Shown here piece after piece: positions 38,068 through 47,072 of a stretch of DNA of 64,000 nucleotides. The translations under genes and the position numbers were made by a program. Within the stretch, counting starts at the first letter, position 1. Each line of letters starts with the position of its first letter. The notes under the pieces were generated by a model. The model saw nothing but the letters and a program-made list of their open reading frames with translations. It ran no database searches and was not told the origin of the DNA. The stretch lies in assembly GCA_024123915.1 (NCBI GenBank), contig CP099650.1, positions 6,758,001 to 6,822,000 on the forward strand. The letters run 5' to 3'. Source of the stretch: Oxalobacteraceae bacterium OTU3CAMAD1 (GTDB lineage: Bacteria; Pseudomonadota; Gammaproteobacteria; Burkholderiales; Burkholderiaceae_D).

Positions 38068-38073
38068 TATAAT
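38068..38073 (+). promoter_or_regulatory. Candidate -10 box of valS
   Basis: TATAAT lies 53 bases before the valS ATG, just after a GGC-rich run. The -35 position (GGCGTC) is poor. No other signal is clear in this gap. Confidence 0.4.
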
Positions 38074-38126
38074 GGTCGTTTTCGCGTACGCGCGTTTCAC
38101 CATCCACTACCTACATCAGCCAAATC

Positions 38127-40934
38127 ATGGAATTAGCCAAGTCTTTCGAGCCTGCCGACATTGAACAATTCTGGCGCACCGAGTGGGAACAGCGCGGTTA
38201 CTACGCCGCCACCCTCGACGCCGGCAAGCCTTCTTTCAGCATCCAGCTGCCGCCGCCGAACGTGACCGGCACCCTGCACATGGGCCATGCCTTCAACCAG
38301 ACCATCATGGACGGCCTGACCCGCTACCACCGCATGCTCGGCCACAACACCGCCTGGATCCCCGGCACCGACCACGCCGGCATCGCCACCCAGATCGTCG
38401 TCGAGCGCCAGCTCGACGCGCAAAAGATCTCGCGCCACGACCTGGGCCGCGAGGCCTTCGTCAAAAAGGTCTGGGAGTGGAAGGAAAAATCGGGCTCCAC
38501 CATCACCGGCCAGATGCGCCGCCTGGGCGCTTCGCCCGACTGGCAGCGCGAATACTTCACGATGGACGAGACGCGCTCGAAGGTCGTCACCGACGTCTTC
38601 GTGCGCCTGCACGAGCAGGGCCTGATCTACCGCGGCAAGCGCCTGGTCAACTGGGACCCGGTGCTGGGCACGGCCGTCTCCGACCTCGAAGTGGTGTCCG
38701 AAGAGGAAGACGGCTCGATGTGGTACATCCGGTATCCGCTGGCCGACGGCAGCGGTTCGCTGACGGTGGCCACCACCCGTCCCGAGACGATGCTCGGCGA
38801 CGTCGCCGTAGCGGTCGATCCGACCGACGAGCGCTACGCGGCGCTGGTGGGCAAGATGCTGGTGCTGCCGCTGGTGGGCCGCGAAATCCCGATCATCGCC
38901 GACGAATACGTCGACAAGGCCTTCGGCACCGGCTGCGTGAAGATCACGCCGGCGCATGATTTGAACGACTACGCGGTCGGCCAGCGCCACAAGCTGCCGA
39001 TGCTGTCGATTATGACCCTGGAAGCGAAGATCAACGACGAGGCGCCCGAGGCGTACCGCGGCATGGACCGTTTTGTCGCGCGCAAGCAGATCGTCGCCGA
39101 CCTCGACGCGCAAGGCTTGCTGGAACAGGTCAAGCCGCACAAGCTGATGGTGCCGCGCGGCGACCGCACCGGCGTCATCATCGAACCGATGCTGACCGAC
39201 CAGTGGTTCGTCGCCATGAGCCAGCCGGCGCCGGAAGGCACCTTCTTCCCGGGCAAGTCGATCGCCGAGGTCGCGCTGGAGAAGGTCGCCAGCGGCGACA
39301 TCAAGTTCGTGCCGGAAAACTGGAGCACCACCTACAACCAGTGGCTCAACAACATCCAGGACTGGTGCATCTCGCGCCAGCTGTGGTGGGGCCACCAGAT
39401 CCCGGCCTGGTATGACGAGGCCGGCAACATCTTCGTCGCCAAGACCGAGGCCGAGGCGCTGGCCAAGCAGCAGGCGGCCGGCGGCACCGGTCCGCTGCGC
39501 CGCGACAACGACGTGCTCGACACGTGGTTCTCGTCCGCGCTGGTGCCGTTCTCGACCCTGGGCTGGCCCGAGGAAACGCCGGACCTGAAAGCGTTCCTGC
39601 CGTCGTCGGTGCTGGTGACCGGCTTCGACATCATCTTCTTCTGGGTGGCGCGCATGGTGATGTTCACGCTGCACTTCACAGGCAAGGTGCCGTTCGAGAC
39701 CGTGTACGTGCACGGGCTGGTGCGCGACTCGCAGGGCCAGAAGATGTCCAAATCGAAGGGCAACACGCTCGACCCGATCGACCTGATCGACGGCATCGGC
39801 ATCGACGCGCTGGTGGAAAAACGCACCACCGGCCTGATGAACCCGAAGGCGGCCGAGAAGATCGCCAAGGCCACGCGCAAGGAATTCCCGGAAGGCATCG
39901 CCGCCTACGGCACCGACGCGGTGCGCTTCACGATGGCGTCGTACGCCTCGCTGGGCCGCAACATCAACTTCGACCTGGGCCGCGCCGAGGGCTACCGCAA
40001 CTTCTGCAACAAGCTGTGGAACGCCACCCGCTTCGTGCTGATGAACACGGAAGAGAAGGATTGCTCCGCTAGCGTCGCCGACCTGTCGAACGCCGACAAG
40101 TGGATCATCTCGCTGCTGCAAAAGGCCGAGCAGGACGTGGCCAAGGGCTTCGCCGACTACCGCTTCGACAACATCGCCTCGACCATCTACAAATTCGTCT
40201 GGGACGAGTACTGCGACTGGTATCTGGAAGTGTCCAAGGTGCAGGTGCAAAGCGGCACCGAAGGCCAGCAGCGCGCCACCCGCCACACCCTGCTGCGCGT
40301 GCTGGAAGTGGTGCTGCGCCTGGCCCATCCGGTGATCCCGTTCGTCACCGAGGCGCTGTGGCAGGCGGTCGCGCCGCTGGCCGGCAAAGCGACGGCAGAC
40401 AGCGGCCAGTCGATCATGACGCAACCGTACCCGATCGCCAACACCGCCAACATCGACGAGGCGGCCGAGGCGTGGATGCAGCAGCTCAAGACGCTGACCG
40501 ACGCCACCCGCAACCTGCGCGGCGAAATGCAGCTGGCGCCGTCGCTGCGCGTGCCGCTGATCGTCGAGGCGGGCAATGCGGCCGACAAGGCGGCGATGGA
40601 AGGCTTTGCGCCATACATCCAGTCGCTGGGCAAGCTGTCGGAAGTGCAGATCGTCGACGCGCTGCCGGAATCGCCGGCGGCCGTGGCGATCGTCGGCACG
40701 ACCAAGCTGATGCTGAAGGTGGAGATCGACGTCAAGGCCGAGCGCGAGCGGCTGTCGAAGGAGATCGCGCGCGTCGAGGGCGAGATCAACAAGGCCAACG
40801 GCAAGCTGTCGAACGAAAGTTTCGTCGCCCGCGCGCCGGCCGAAGTGGTGGCGCAGGAGAAGGAACGCGTGGCCAACTTCTCGGCGACGCTGGACAAGAT
40901 GCGCGAGCAATTCGCCAAGCTGCCGGCCGCCTGA
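38127..40934 (+). CDS. valS: Valine--tRNA ligase
   Basis: Charges tRNA-Val and edits mischarged threonine. The 935-residue class I synthetase has [15 protein letters not shown] (the HIGH signature) near residue 45, the editing domain ([17 protein letters not shown]), KMSKSKGN near residue 540, and a C-terminal coiled coil ([30 protein letters not shown]) that binds tRNA. Length is usual for ValS. It stands alone with its own terminator 80 bases downstream. Confidence 0.98.
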   Translation: MELAKSFEPADIEQFWRTEWEQRGYYAATLDAGKPSFSIQLPPPNVTGTLHMGHAFNQTIMDGLTRYHRMLGHNTAWIPGTDHAGIATQIVVERQLDAQKISRHDLGREAFVKKVWEWKEKSGSTITGQMRRLGASPDWQREYFTMDETRSKVVTDVFVRLHEQGLIYRGKRLVNWDPVLGTAVSDLEVVSEEEDGSMWYIRYPLADGSGSLTVATTRPETMLGDVAVAVDPTDERYAALVGKMLVLPLVGREIPIIADEYVDKAFGTGCVKITPAHDLNDYAVGQRHKLPMLSIMTLEAKINDEAPEAYRGMDRFVARKQIVADLDAQGLLEQVKPHKLMVPRGDRTGVIIEPMLTDQWFVAMSQPAPEGTFFPGKSIAEVALEKVASGDIKFVPENWSTTYNQWLNNIQDWCISRQLWWGHQIPAWYDEAGNIFVAKTEAEALAKQQAAGGTGPLRRDNDVLDTWFSSALVPFSTLGWPEETPDLKAFLPSSVLVTGFDIIFFWVARMVMFTLHFTGKVPFETVYVHGLVRDSQGQKMSKSKGNTLDPIDLIDGIGIDALVEKRTTGLMNPKAAEKIAKATRKEFPEGIAAYGTDAVRFTMASYASLGRNINFDLGRAEGYRNFCNKLWNATRFVLMNTEEKDCSASVADLSNADKWIISLLQKAEQDVAKGFADYRFDNIASTIYKFVWDEYCDWYLEVSKVQVQSGTEGQQRATRHTLLRVLEVVLRLAHPVIPFVTEALWQAVAPLAGKATADSGQSIMTQPYPIANTANIDEAAEAWMQQLKTLTDATRNLRGEMQLAPSLRVPLIVEAGNAADKAAMEGFAPYIQSLGKLSEVQIVDALPESPAAVAIVGTTKLMLKVEIDVKAERERLSKEIARVEGEINKANGKLSNESFVARAPAEVVAQEKERVANFSATLDKMREQFAKLPAA

Positions 40935-41013
40935 TCAGCTAGCACGCCGGGGCGAGCCAACCGCCCTGGAAAATCAGCCGGTTCTTCTTCAAGGAAGCCA
41001 GCAAGTCAAGGAA

Positions 41014-41043
41014 GCCGCGCGGTGCGAACCGCGCGGCTTTTTC
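41014..41043 (+). terminator. Rho-independent terminator of valS
   Basis: A perfect ten-base stem (GCCGCGCGGT / ACCGCGCGGC) with a GCGA loop is followed by TTTTT, 80 bases after the valS stop. The remaining 270 bases up to the PEP-CTERM gene are AT-richer, with no gene seen; they probably hold that gene's promoter. Confidence 0.9.
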
Positions 41044-41313
41044 AATTCCCGGAAGGGATGCCCATTTTTTGGGCGTTTTACTAAAACCCGCTAACCCTGA
41101 CTACCTCTCGATAGTCAGCACTACTTTGCGCGAGTTCGCACTAATGTGGAACTAAAGAGTGCTAATCCGTTCTAACGAATAAGCGTCTGAAGAATAGTGT
41201 CGATTAGCAATCTTTAGTAAGGGTTCGCGCATCCGCTACGGCCCACTCTTGATAAAATTTACTTTTTAGCAATTTCATGTTCTAATTGGCTATCTTTTTT
41301 GATACCTAACGAC

Positions 41314-42018
41314 ATGAAAAAATACATCACGGCAGTTTTGAGCGGTCTCTTGTTGTCCGCCTCCGCGCACGCGGCCACGGTCACCTACAACTACACCGCG
41401 TCCGTTTATCTGATTTACAACTACGATTACACCCAACCCTTTCCGTTGTCGCCCGGATCGATCGCGTTGGGCGACGGATCCGTCGGCATCGGCGACGTCT
41501 ATCACGGCCAGTTCAGCTATGACACCGCCACGCCGCTCCACACCAATCCGAACGACTACGATCCGACCTACTCCGGTGCCGCGCCGCTGAACGCCTCAAC
41601 CGCGCAATTCGCCAGCGGCGTGACGTTCGCGTCGACCCCGGGCGCGGCCCAGTCCAGTATTGGCCTGTTCGATAACAATCCGTATCTGCACGACTACCTC
41701 ACCCTTAGCGCCTACGCGGACGGCGACGTCGGTGAACGCTCAATGACCTTCAACTTCGCCACCGACAACGAGTCGGCCTTGAACGGCATGACGATCCCGG
41801 GCTCGCTGAACGCGTTCGGGAGTCGCTTCATCTACTTCTCCGGACGGATCAGCCCTACCTCGACGTACACCATCATGGCCAACATCGACTCGCTGACGCC
41901 GGCCGGCACGGCCGTCACGGCGGTACCGGAGCCGGAGACCTACGCGATGCTGCTGGCAGGTATCGGCCTGGTTGGCTGGAGCGCCAGCAAGCGAAAGAAA
42001 GCGGTCGCGGCCAGTTAA
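41314..42018 (+). CDS. PEP-CTERM sorting domain-containing protein
   Basis: A 234-residue exported protein. It has a Sec signal peptide (MKKYITAVLSGLLLSASAHA), a beta-rich body with many Tyr, Asn, Ser and Thr, and a C-terminal sorting signal: VPEPETYAMLLAGIGLVGWSASKRKK, i.e. the PEP motif, a membrane span and a basic tail. Such proteins are cut and released by an exosortase (EpsH/XrtA) linked to exopolysaccharide and floc formation. The exosortase is not in the window. The ATG at 41314 opens the signal peptide. The function of the mature domain is unknown. Confidence 0.92.
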   Translation: MKKYITAVLSGLLLSASAHAATVTYNYTASVYLIYNYDYTQPFPLSPGSIALGDGSVGIGDVYHGQFSYDTATPLHTNPNDYDPTYSGAAPLNASTAQFASGVTFASTPGAAQSSIGLFDNNPYLHDYLTLSAYADGDVGERSMTFNFATDNESALNGMTIPGSLNAFGSRFIYFSGRISPTSTYTIMANIDSLTPAGTAVTAVPEPETYAMLLAGIGLVGWSASKRKKAVAAS

Positions 42019-42042
42019 TCAGGTAGCAAGCCAGGTAGCAAA

Positions 42043-43023
42043 TCAGGTAGCAAGCAAGGCGGCGTAACGCTCGATGTCGACGTTGCCGCCGCTGATGATC
42101 ACGCCCACCCGCTTACCGCGGAGTTGATCCTTCATCGCCCGCGCGGCCGCCAGTCCCAGGCAGCCGGTCGGCTCCACCACGATCTTCATCCGCGCCGCGA
42201 AAAAACGCATCTCGGCGCGCAATTGCTCGTCCGTCACCGTCAAAATGCCGTCCACATCGCGCTTGATGATGGGGAACGTCAGGTTGCCGAGGTGCTGCGT
42301 CTGCGCGCCATCGGCGATCGTCTTCGGCGTGTCGATATGCACGATCGCGCCGCTGCGGAACGATTGCTGCCCGTCGTTGCCGGCCTCCGGCTCCACGCCG
42401 TACAACGTCGTCTTTGGCGACAACGCCCGCGTCGCCAACGCCGAACCGCTGAGCAAACCGCCGCCGCCCAGGCAGACAAACAGATAATCCAGCTCGCCCA
42501 CCTCCTCGAACAATTCCTTGGCGGCCGTGCCCTGCCCGGCGATCACGTCGGCGTGGTCGTAAGGGGGGATCAAGGTCAGGCCATGTTTGGCCGCCAGGTC
42601 GCGGCCGATCTGCTCGCGGTCCTCGGTATAGCGATCATAGAGCACCACCTGCGCGCCATAGCCGCGCGTGGCGGCCACCTTCGACGGCGGCGCGTCGTGC
42701 GGCATGACGATGGTCGCCGGAATACCCATCAACTGCGCCGACAGCGCGATGCCTTGCGCGTGATTACCCGACGAGAAAGCCACCACGCCGGCGCGGCGCT
42801 GCTCGGCGTCGAACTTCGCCAGCGCGTTGTAGCTGCCGCGGAACTTGAACGCGCCCATGCGCTGCAAATTCTCGGCCTTGAAAAAGACCTGGGCGCCCAG
42901 TTCCGCGTCAGCCGTGCGCGAGGTCAGCACCAGCGTGCGGTGCGCGTGCCCGGCGATGCGCTCCGACGCGGCGACGACGTCGGCGTAGGTTGGAAGTAGT
43001 ACCCCTATCTGTTGTTCGCTCAT
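42043..43023 (-). CDS. PLP-dependent threonine/hydroxyaspartate ammonia-lyase
   Basis: A 326-residue fold-type II PLP enzyme of the serine/threonine dehydratase family. The PLP lysine is in GAFKFRGSYNAL, the phosphate loop in CLGGGGLLSGSA, and SSGNHAQGIALSAQL is the substrate loop. There is no C-terminal ACT regulatory domain, so it is a catabolic-type enzyme, not biosynthetic IlvA. Close relatives include threo-3-hydroxyaspartate dehydratase and serine racemase, which also have this length. It is third in an operon with a DauR-like regulator and an ornithine-cyclodeaminase-like enzyme, which favours degradation of a hydroxy or D-amino acid over isoleucine synthesis. Confidence 0.88.
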   Translation of the reverse strand: MSEQQIGVLLPTYADVVAASERIAGHAHRTLVLTSRTADAELGAQVFFKAENLQRMGAFKFRGSYNALAKFDAEQRRAGVVAFSSGNHAQGIALSAQLMGIPATIVMPHDAPPSKVAATRGYGAQVVLYDRYTEDREQIGRDLAAKHGLTLIPPYDHADVIAGQGTAAKELFEEVGELDYLFVCLGGGGLLSGSALATRALSPKTTLYGVEPEAGNDGQQSFRSGAIVHIDTPKTIADGAQTQHLGNLTFPIIKRDVDGILTVTDEQLRAEMRFFAARMKIVVEPTGCLGLAAARAMKDQLRGKRVGVIISGGNVDIERYAALLAT

Positions 43024-43049
43024 CTTGCTCCTTTGTTGTTCCGGTGTGA

Positions 43050-44024
43050 TTACCAGGGCCAGGCGATGCTGGTCCCGGCGCCGTTAGCCAAGGCGCGCCG
43101 GTACAGCATGCGCGCCACTGTAAGATCCTGCAGGGCGATGCCCGTCATGTCGAAAATGGTGATGGCGTCGGCGGCGATGCCTTCGCGCGCCGGCGTTCCG
43201 GCGGCCAGCAGCGCGCCGAGTTCCCCGGCCGCGTTCCCGGCCGCCCATTGCAGCTCGCCGATGGCGCGCGCCTGGGTCAAATCGTCGGCCCACACGCGGG
43301 CCAGCGCCAGCAAGCCTTCCGGCAGCTCGCGCTTGCCGCGCGTGTCGCTGCCGACGCAGTTCAGGTGCGTGCCCGGCCTGACCGCCCGCGCGGAAAACAA
43401 CGGGCCGCCGCCACGCGTGGCGGTGATGACGATGTCGCTTTCGGCGACGGCGGTATCCGGTGTGGCGCCGGCGGCGACGTCGCAGCGCGCGGCGAACAGC
43501 GCCTCGAATCGCGGATCGCGGCGGCCGTCGGATGTCAGGTAGCGCACGCGCCGTATGCCGGGCATGACGCGCAGCGCGTAGTCGGTGTGCGCGACGCCCT
43601 GCACGCCGGTGCCGAACACGCACAGGCTCTCGCTGTCCGGCCGCGCCAACGCCCGCAAACCCACCGCGCCGGCCGCCGCCGTGCGCGTGGTGGTGACGGC
43701 GTTGCCGTCGATGACGCATTGCGGCCTTCCCGTCGCCGGGTCGAACAGCATGATCGTCGCCTGGTGGCCGTCGGCGCCCCGCGCGCGGTTGCCGGGCCAG
43801 AAGCCGGCCGCCTTCATGCCCAGCAGCTCCCGCTCCGCCACGCCACCCGATTTGATGCCGAAGACGCCGGCCGGCAGCGCCTCGCGCACCAGCGGGAAGA
43901 TCTTGCCGGCGCCGCCGGCGTGCAGCAGGAAGGCGTCATGCACGGCGTCGAGCACGTCGTCCGGTTGCAGCAGCGCGCCGGCCTGGTCGCGGTCCAATAA
44001 GAGCAGGCTTGCGTTATCTGGCAT
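43050..44024 (-). CDS. Ornithine cyclodeaminase/mu-crystallin family protein
   Basis: A 324-residue NAD(P)-dependent enzyme. The substrate-binding Lys and Arg region is seen in FGIKSGGVAERELLGMKAAGFWPGN, nucleotide binding in LCVFGTGVQGVAHTDYALR, and DDLTQARAIGELQ in the late part. This family includes ornithine cyclodeaminase, imine reductases (Delta1-pyrroline-2-carboxylate, iminosuccinate BhcD), alanine dehydrogenase and DauB of D-arginine catabolism. It overlaps the DauR-like regulator gene by 11 bases and precedes an ammonia-lyase by 26 bases. An imine-reducing or amino-acid-dehydrogenating role is likely; the substrate is open. Confidence 0.88.
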   Translation of the reverse strand: MPDNASLLLLDRDQAGALLQPDDVLDAVHDAFLLHAGGAGKIFPLVREALPAGVFGIKSGGVAERELLGMKAAGFWPGNRARGADGHQATIMLFDPATGRPQCVIDGNAVTTTRTAAAGAVGLRALARPDSESLCVFGTGVQGVAHTDYALRVMPGIRRVRYLTSDGRRDPRFEALFAARCDVAAGATPDTAVAESDIVITATRGGGPLFSARAVRPGTHLNCVGSDTRGKRELPEGLLALARVWADDLTQARAIGELQWAAGNAAGELGALLAAGTPAREGIAADAITIFDMTGIALQDLTVARMLYRRALANGAGTSIAWPW

Positions 44025-44640
44025 CGTTGTACACCGTGGCGCGTGAGACGTTTAAATAAGCGGCGACGATTTCCATCGCGCGCCGCACATCGCTCAATCC
44101 CGCTTCCTTCAACTCGCGCATCAGCGCCTTGCGCTCGTCGGCCTTGAGGGCGCGCGGCGTGGTCGCCAGCCGCGCCGCGAACTGGTCGATGCGCGCGCGG
44201 AGGGCGTCGGCGCCGGCCGGCTCCAGGGTCTCGCTGACGCCGGCGGCGGTGTTGACATTGCCGAACTGCGTCAGCAGGCTGTTCAGGCTGCGGAACACGG
44301 TCAGGTCGACATTCATGCACAGCGCGGCGACGTAGCGCCCCTCGCTGTCCTTGATGCCGATCGAGGTGCTCTTGGCCAGGCGGCCGTCGGCGAAGGTGTT
44401 TGGGTAATTGGCGATCACCTGCGCGAAGTCCGGGTCGGCGGCGCGCGCCAGTCCCAGCTCGGTGGCCGGCGCGCCGACACTGCGGCCCGACAGGTTGTTG
44501 TGGATGGCCAGGATGGCGTGCTCGGGGTCGAGCAAATCGTGCAGCACGACCTCGCAAAACGGCGCCAGCGTCTGGCCCAGGCCGTCGGCGACCTGCTTCA
44601 TCTGCGCCAGCAGGTTTTGCTGTTCGGGTGTTTTTTTCAT
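44014..44640 (-). CDS. DauR/YheO-like PAS and helix-turn-helix regulator
   Basis: A 208-residue regulator. The N-terminal YheO-like PAS domain (LGQTLAPFCEVVLHDLLDPEHAILAIHNNLSGRSVG ... GIKDSEGRYVAALCMNVDLT) is followed by a C-terminal helix-turn-helix (AMEIVAAYLNVSRATVYNDAR). DauR in Pseudomonas represses the D-arginine dehydrogenase operon that includes an ornithine-cyclodeaminase-like gene, as here. The ATG at 44640 is used; a GTG at 44646 is possible. A perfect dyad overlaps its promoter, implying autoregulation. The next gene overlaps its stop by 11 bases. Confidence 0.88.
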   Translation of the reverse strand: MKKTPEQQNLLAQMKQVADGLGQTLAPFCEVVLHDLLDPEHAILAIHNNLSGRSVGAPATELGLARAADPDFAQVIANYPNTFADGRLAKSTSIGIKDSEGRYVAALCMNVDLTVFRSLNSLLTQFGNVNTAAGVSETLEPAGADALRARIDQFAARLATTPRALKADERKALMRELKEAGLSDVRRAMEIVAAYLNVSRATVYNDAR

Positions 44641-44648
44641 CTGCACAT

Positions 44649-44676
44649 ATTATCTTGTTTTAGATAATTTGTGTAA
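44649..44676 (-). promoter_or_regulatory. Promoter and operator dyad of the DauR-like operon
   Basis: On the minus strand TTACAC and GATAAT are spaced by 16 bases, a fair sigma-70 promoter. The GATAAT box lies within a perfect dyad, ATTATCT-N6-AGATAAT (44649-44668), so a bound regulator would block polymerase. The start of transcription would fall at or next to the ATG, giving a very short or leaderless message. Confidence 0.6.
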
Positions 44677-44750
44677 TTCGATAGAAAATAGTACGACCGG
44701 TCATTTATTTGCTACACTCGTCTGACAAAAAATAACCCTTGGAGACCACC

Positions 44751-45197
44751 ATGAAATTTGCCGCATTCGCCATCACCGCGTTGCTCTCGATCGCCCCCCT
44801 CGCCCCCGCCTTCGCCGCCGACACGCCGGTCGGCTTGTGGAAGAACATCGACGACGAGACCGGCAAGCCGAAGGCGCTGATCCGTATCACCGAGAACGCC
44901 GGCGCGTTCCAGGGCCAGATCGAAAAGCTGTACCGCGAACCGAACGAAGACCAGAACCCGAAATGCGACAAGTGCGAAGGCGCGCGCAAGGACCAGCCCA
45001 TCGTCGGCATGGTCATCCTGTCGGGCTTGAAGAAGGATGGCGAGGAATTCAACGGCGGCGAGATCGTCGACCCGAAGAACGGCAAGGTCTACAAGGCCAA
45101 GATGCACATGACCGACGCCGGCAAGAAGCTCAACGTGCGCGGCTACATCGGCATGCCGATGCTGGGCCGCTCGCAGGTGTGGGTGCGCCAGGAGTAA
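44751..45197 (+). CDS. DUF2147-like exported protein
   Basis: A 148-residue exported protein with a Sec signal peptide (MKFAAFAITALLSIAPLAPAFA). The mature part, starting DTPVGLWKNIDDETGKPKALIRITE and including DPKNGKVYKAKMHMTDAGKKLNVRGYIG, is the DUF2147 beta-barrel-like domain. It has one Cys pair (CDKCEG). Function is unknown; homologues are common in periplasms of proteobacteria. GGAGA precedes the ATG. It is divergent from the DauR-like operon and convergent with the ThuA gene, seven bases away. Confidence 0.9.
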   Translation: MKFAAFAITALLSIAPLAPAFAADTPVGLWKNIDDETGKPKALIRITENAGAFQGQIEKLYREPNEDQNPKCDKCEGARKDQPIVGMVILSGLKKDGEEFNGGEIVDPKNGKVYKAKMHMTDAGKKLNVRGYIGMPMLGRSQVWVRQE

Positions 45198-45204
45198 GCC
45201 GCGC

Positions 45205-45975
45205 CTATTGTTGGATGCCCCTGCCGGTGGCGGTCCAGTAAATGCCGCCCATCAGGTGCGACAGGTATTGCGGGTCCTTGTACATCTCGCCGTTGTGCCC
45301 CAGCGAGGTGACGAACACGCGGCCCTTCTCCACCTGGTGGTACCACGCCACCGGGTGGTCCTTGCCCATGCCTTTAGCCACCTGCCCCGGCCAGATCTTG
45401 GTCGGATCGTAGGTGCTTTCGTCGACGTTGAGCACCGGGTTGATCTTGATGTTGTGCGGGTTGTCGAACACGTACCACTCGTCGCTCCAGATCCAGCGCG
45501 CCGGCAAACCGAACGTCGCCGGGAATGTCTTGTCGACCACCTCGGCCACGCCGGTCTGCAGCATCGGATGGTTGCCGACCCGGCGTCCGACCAGCTTCTC
45601 GAACCACGGCCACGTATTTGGCGGAATGATCAGCGCGCGATGCACCAGCATGGCGTTGCCGCCGTTGCGCATGTACGCCTCGAACTTCCTGCGGCGCGGC
45701 TCGCTGAGTTCCTCGCCCGGCGTGTTGAGGAACATCACCATCGCATACTGGCCCAGGTCGCCGTCGAACACCTCCGGCCGATGCGTGTACACCATCTCGA
45801 ACGCGTGCAGCTTGGCCTGCTTCTCCAGGCTTTCGCGGGCGATCGGGATGTACTCGTAGTGGTATTTGCCGGGCATCGCCAGCACCAGGATTTTGTACTG
45901 GTCGTCGGCGCGCGCGCCGGTCGCGAACAGCAACAGGCCGGCCAGGGCCATGCAGGCCAATATGATTTTTCTCAT
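45205..45975 (-). CDS. ThuA-domain protein, exported
   Basis: A 256-residue protein with a signal peptide (MRKIILACMALAGLLLFATGARA) and a class I glutamine-amidotransferase-like ThuA fold: YKILVLAMPGKYHYEYIP, AMVMFLNTPGEEL, NGGNAMLVHRALI, HPVAWYHQVEKGRVFVTSLGHNGEMY. ThuA-type proteins are linked to trehalose or other sugar use, often as heme- or glycan-related factors; no sugar genes are near. The ATG at 45975 is preceded by GGAG at a good distance; a longer in-frame start lacks a signal peptide at its N-terminus. Confidence 0.88.
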   Translation of the reverse strand: MRKIILACMALAGLLLFATGARADDQYKILVLAMPGKYHYEYIPIARESLEKQAKLHAFEMVYTHRPEVFDGDLGQYAMVMFLNTPGEELSEPRRRKFEAYMRNGGNAMLVHRALIIPPNTWPWFEKLVGRRVGNHPMLQTGVAEVVDKTFPATFGLPARWIWSDEWYVFDNPHNIKINPVLNVDESTYDPTKIWPGQVAKGMGKDHPVAWYHQVEKGRVFVTSLGHNGEMYKDPQYLSHLMGGIYWTATGRGIQQ

Positions 45976-46090
45976 TCGATGTCTCCACAAAGTTAGCGCT
46001 ATCATCGGGGCGGGTCCAATATACACTTTTTCGCCCGAGTGGTGATACGATTCTTGTTAGGCTTGCAGCCCAGCAAGCAACGGAAACGCG

Positions 46091-46564
46091 ATGAAAATTG
46101 TATTGAATCTGATCGGATGCGTGGCGGTCGCGCTTGGCGTCCTGGGCATTTTTCTGCCGCTGCTGCCGACCACGCCCTTCCTGCTGCTGGCCTCGGCCTG
46201 TTTCGCGCGCGGCTCGAGCCGGCTGCACAACTGGCTGCAAACCAACCGTGTGTTCGGCAAATACCTGCGCGACTACGAGAACGGCAAAGGCATCCCCTTG
46301 CGCGGCAAGGTCTGGATACTCATTTTCATGTGGACGTCGATGGCTTATTCCATCTGGCGCGTCGGGACGCCGTGGATAGGCATCATGATCGCGATGACAG
46401 GATTGGGCGTGACGATTTATCTGATCCGCTTCGTTCCCAACATGTCACCGCTCGCCGGTGCTGAACTTCCAGGCATTGGAACGGGCATGGCCGTTGACGA
46501 TGCCGGCGAAAGCGGCGGTATAGACGGTGTTCGGCTTCATCCGCGCGACCGGCACGATCGTTAG
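46091..46564 (+). CDS. YbaN-like (DUF454) inner-membrane protein with a replaced C-terminus
   Basis: A 157-residue protein. Residues 1-117 are a normal DUF454/YbaN protein with two or three spans (IGCVAVALGVLGIFLPLLPTTPFLLLASACFARGS, WILIFMWTSMAYSIW, WIGIMIAMTGLGVTIYLI). The final 40 residues, from MSPLAGAELPG on, are encoded by DNA that is the antisense of the 3' end of a CAP-domain gene, repeated at 47237. Family members end near residue 120, so the tail is a by-product of rearrangement. Whether it harms the protein is unknown. Confidence 0.85.
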   Translation: MKIVLNLIGCVAVALGVLGIFLPLLPTTPFLLLASACFARGSSRLHNWLQTNRVFGKYLRDYENGKGIPLRGKVWILIFMWTSMAYSIWRVGTPWIGIMIAMTGLGVTIYLIRFVPNMSPLAGAELPGIGTGMAVDDAGESGGIDGVRLHPRDRHDR

Positions 46565-46574
46565 CGCGAACGGC
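46441..46574 (+). repeat. 134-bp direct repeat, left copy
   Basis: Matches 47237-47370 base for base without gaps apart from about seven differences counted by eye. The left copy is fused to the end of ybaN; the right copy is the 3' end of the CAP-domain gene. Between the two lies an AT-rich segment with one gene. Confidence 0.9.
46445..46574 (-). pseudogene. 3' remnant of a second CAP-domain gene
   Basis: Read on the minus strand, this segment encodes about 42 residues ending VNGHARSNAWKFSTGER and a TGA, matching the final residues of the intact CAP gene (VNGHARSKTWKFSTGER). No upstream part of such a gene remains: similarity stops at 46574. It is therefore a leftover of a duplicated CAP gene, or a copy made when the neighbouring segment arrived. 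Confidence 0.75.
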
Positions 46575-46607
46575 AGGCCGGCCCAGTTCGGCCAAAGCCG
46601 CTCACAC

Positions 46608-47072
46608 TCAATGTTTCAGGCGATTTGTGGAGCGACCTTGAACGGGATTTGTTAACTTGACTGGTAGTCCGACCAACTGCTGCTGGCTTTTTGTATCGAC
46701 CGCTAAATCCCAATTGCAAAATGTCCGACCGATACAAGCCATCAGCATTCCATCGTTTATATCGTTCGCCTCCAAAACAGATACTTGAGTCAACTTGCCT
46801 TCGGGCGATATACGTAAGCCATATAAGATGGACGCGCCATTTGCCGGCCAGCCTTCCCTGTCGACATGGCGCTGAATGCATTTCCCCAGTGCGCGATTAT
46901 TCTCGTTTAATAAGCGCCTTATTTGTGCGCCAGTCTCTGGATAGGCATCGATTGAAAGCGCTTTGCCAGAACGAAAATTCCCTGTCGGATCGCTGGCCAT
47001 ATAACATGCCGCAGGTTCGTCCGCTAAGGCGGCACCTGCGCAAAAGGCCGCAACGGTAATAAAAAAACGCAT
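46608..47072 (-). CDS. Exported protein of unknown function, AT-rich
   Basis: A 154-residue protein with a signal peptide (MRFFITVAAFCAGAALA) and four or more Cys. The pattern 'GKCIQRHV ... LYGLRISPEGKLTQVSVLEAN ... MACIGRTFCNWDL' resembles the TonB-C-like/AgmX-PglI C-terminal domain, but this is only a hint. The start at 47072 is chosen for the signal peptide; a longer frame to 47225 exists. Base composition of the gene and of its leader (poly-A and poly-T tracts) is clearly more AT-rich than the region, and it lies between 134-bp direct repeats, so transfer is likely. Confidence 0.7.
   Translation of the reverse strand: MRFFITVAAFCAGAALADEPAACYMASDPTGNFRSGKALSIDAYPETGAQIRRLLNENNRALGKCIQRHVDREGWPANGASILYGLRISPEGKLTQVSVLEANDINDGMLMACIGRTFCNWDLAVDTKSQQQLVGLPVKLTNPVQGRSTNRLKH

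Noticed and set aside
38133..40910. Long open frame antisense to valS (925 codons)
   Set aside because: Shadow of valS; no domain and unnatural residue composition.
42043..43023. Biosynthetic threonine deaminase ilvA
   Set aside because: The protein ends without the C-terminal ACT-like regulatory domain and sits in a catabolic-type operon.
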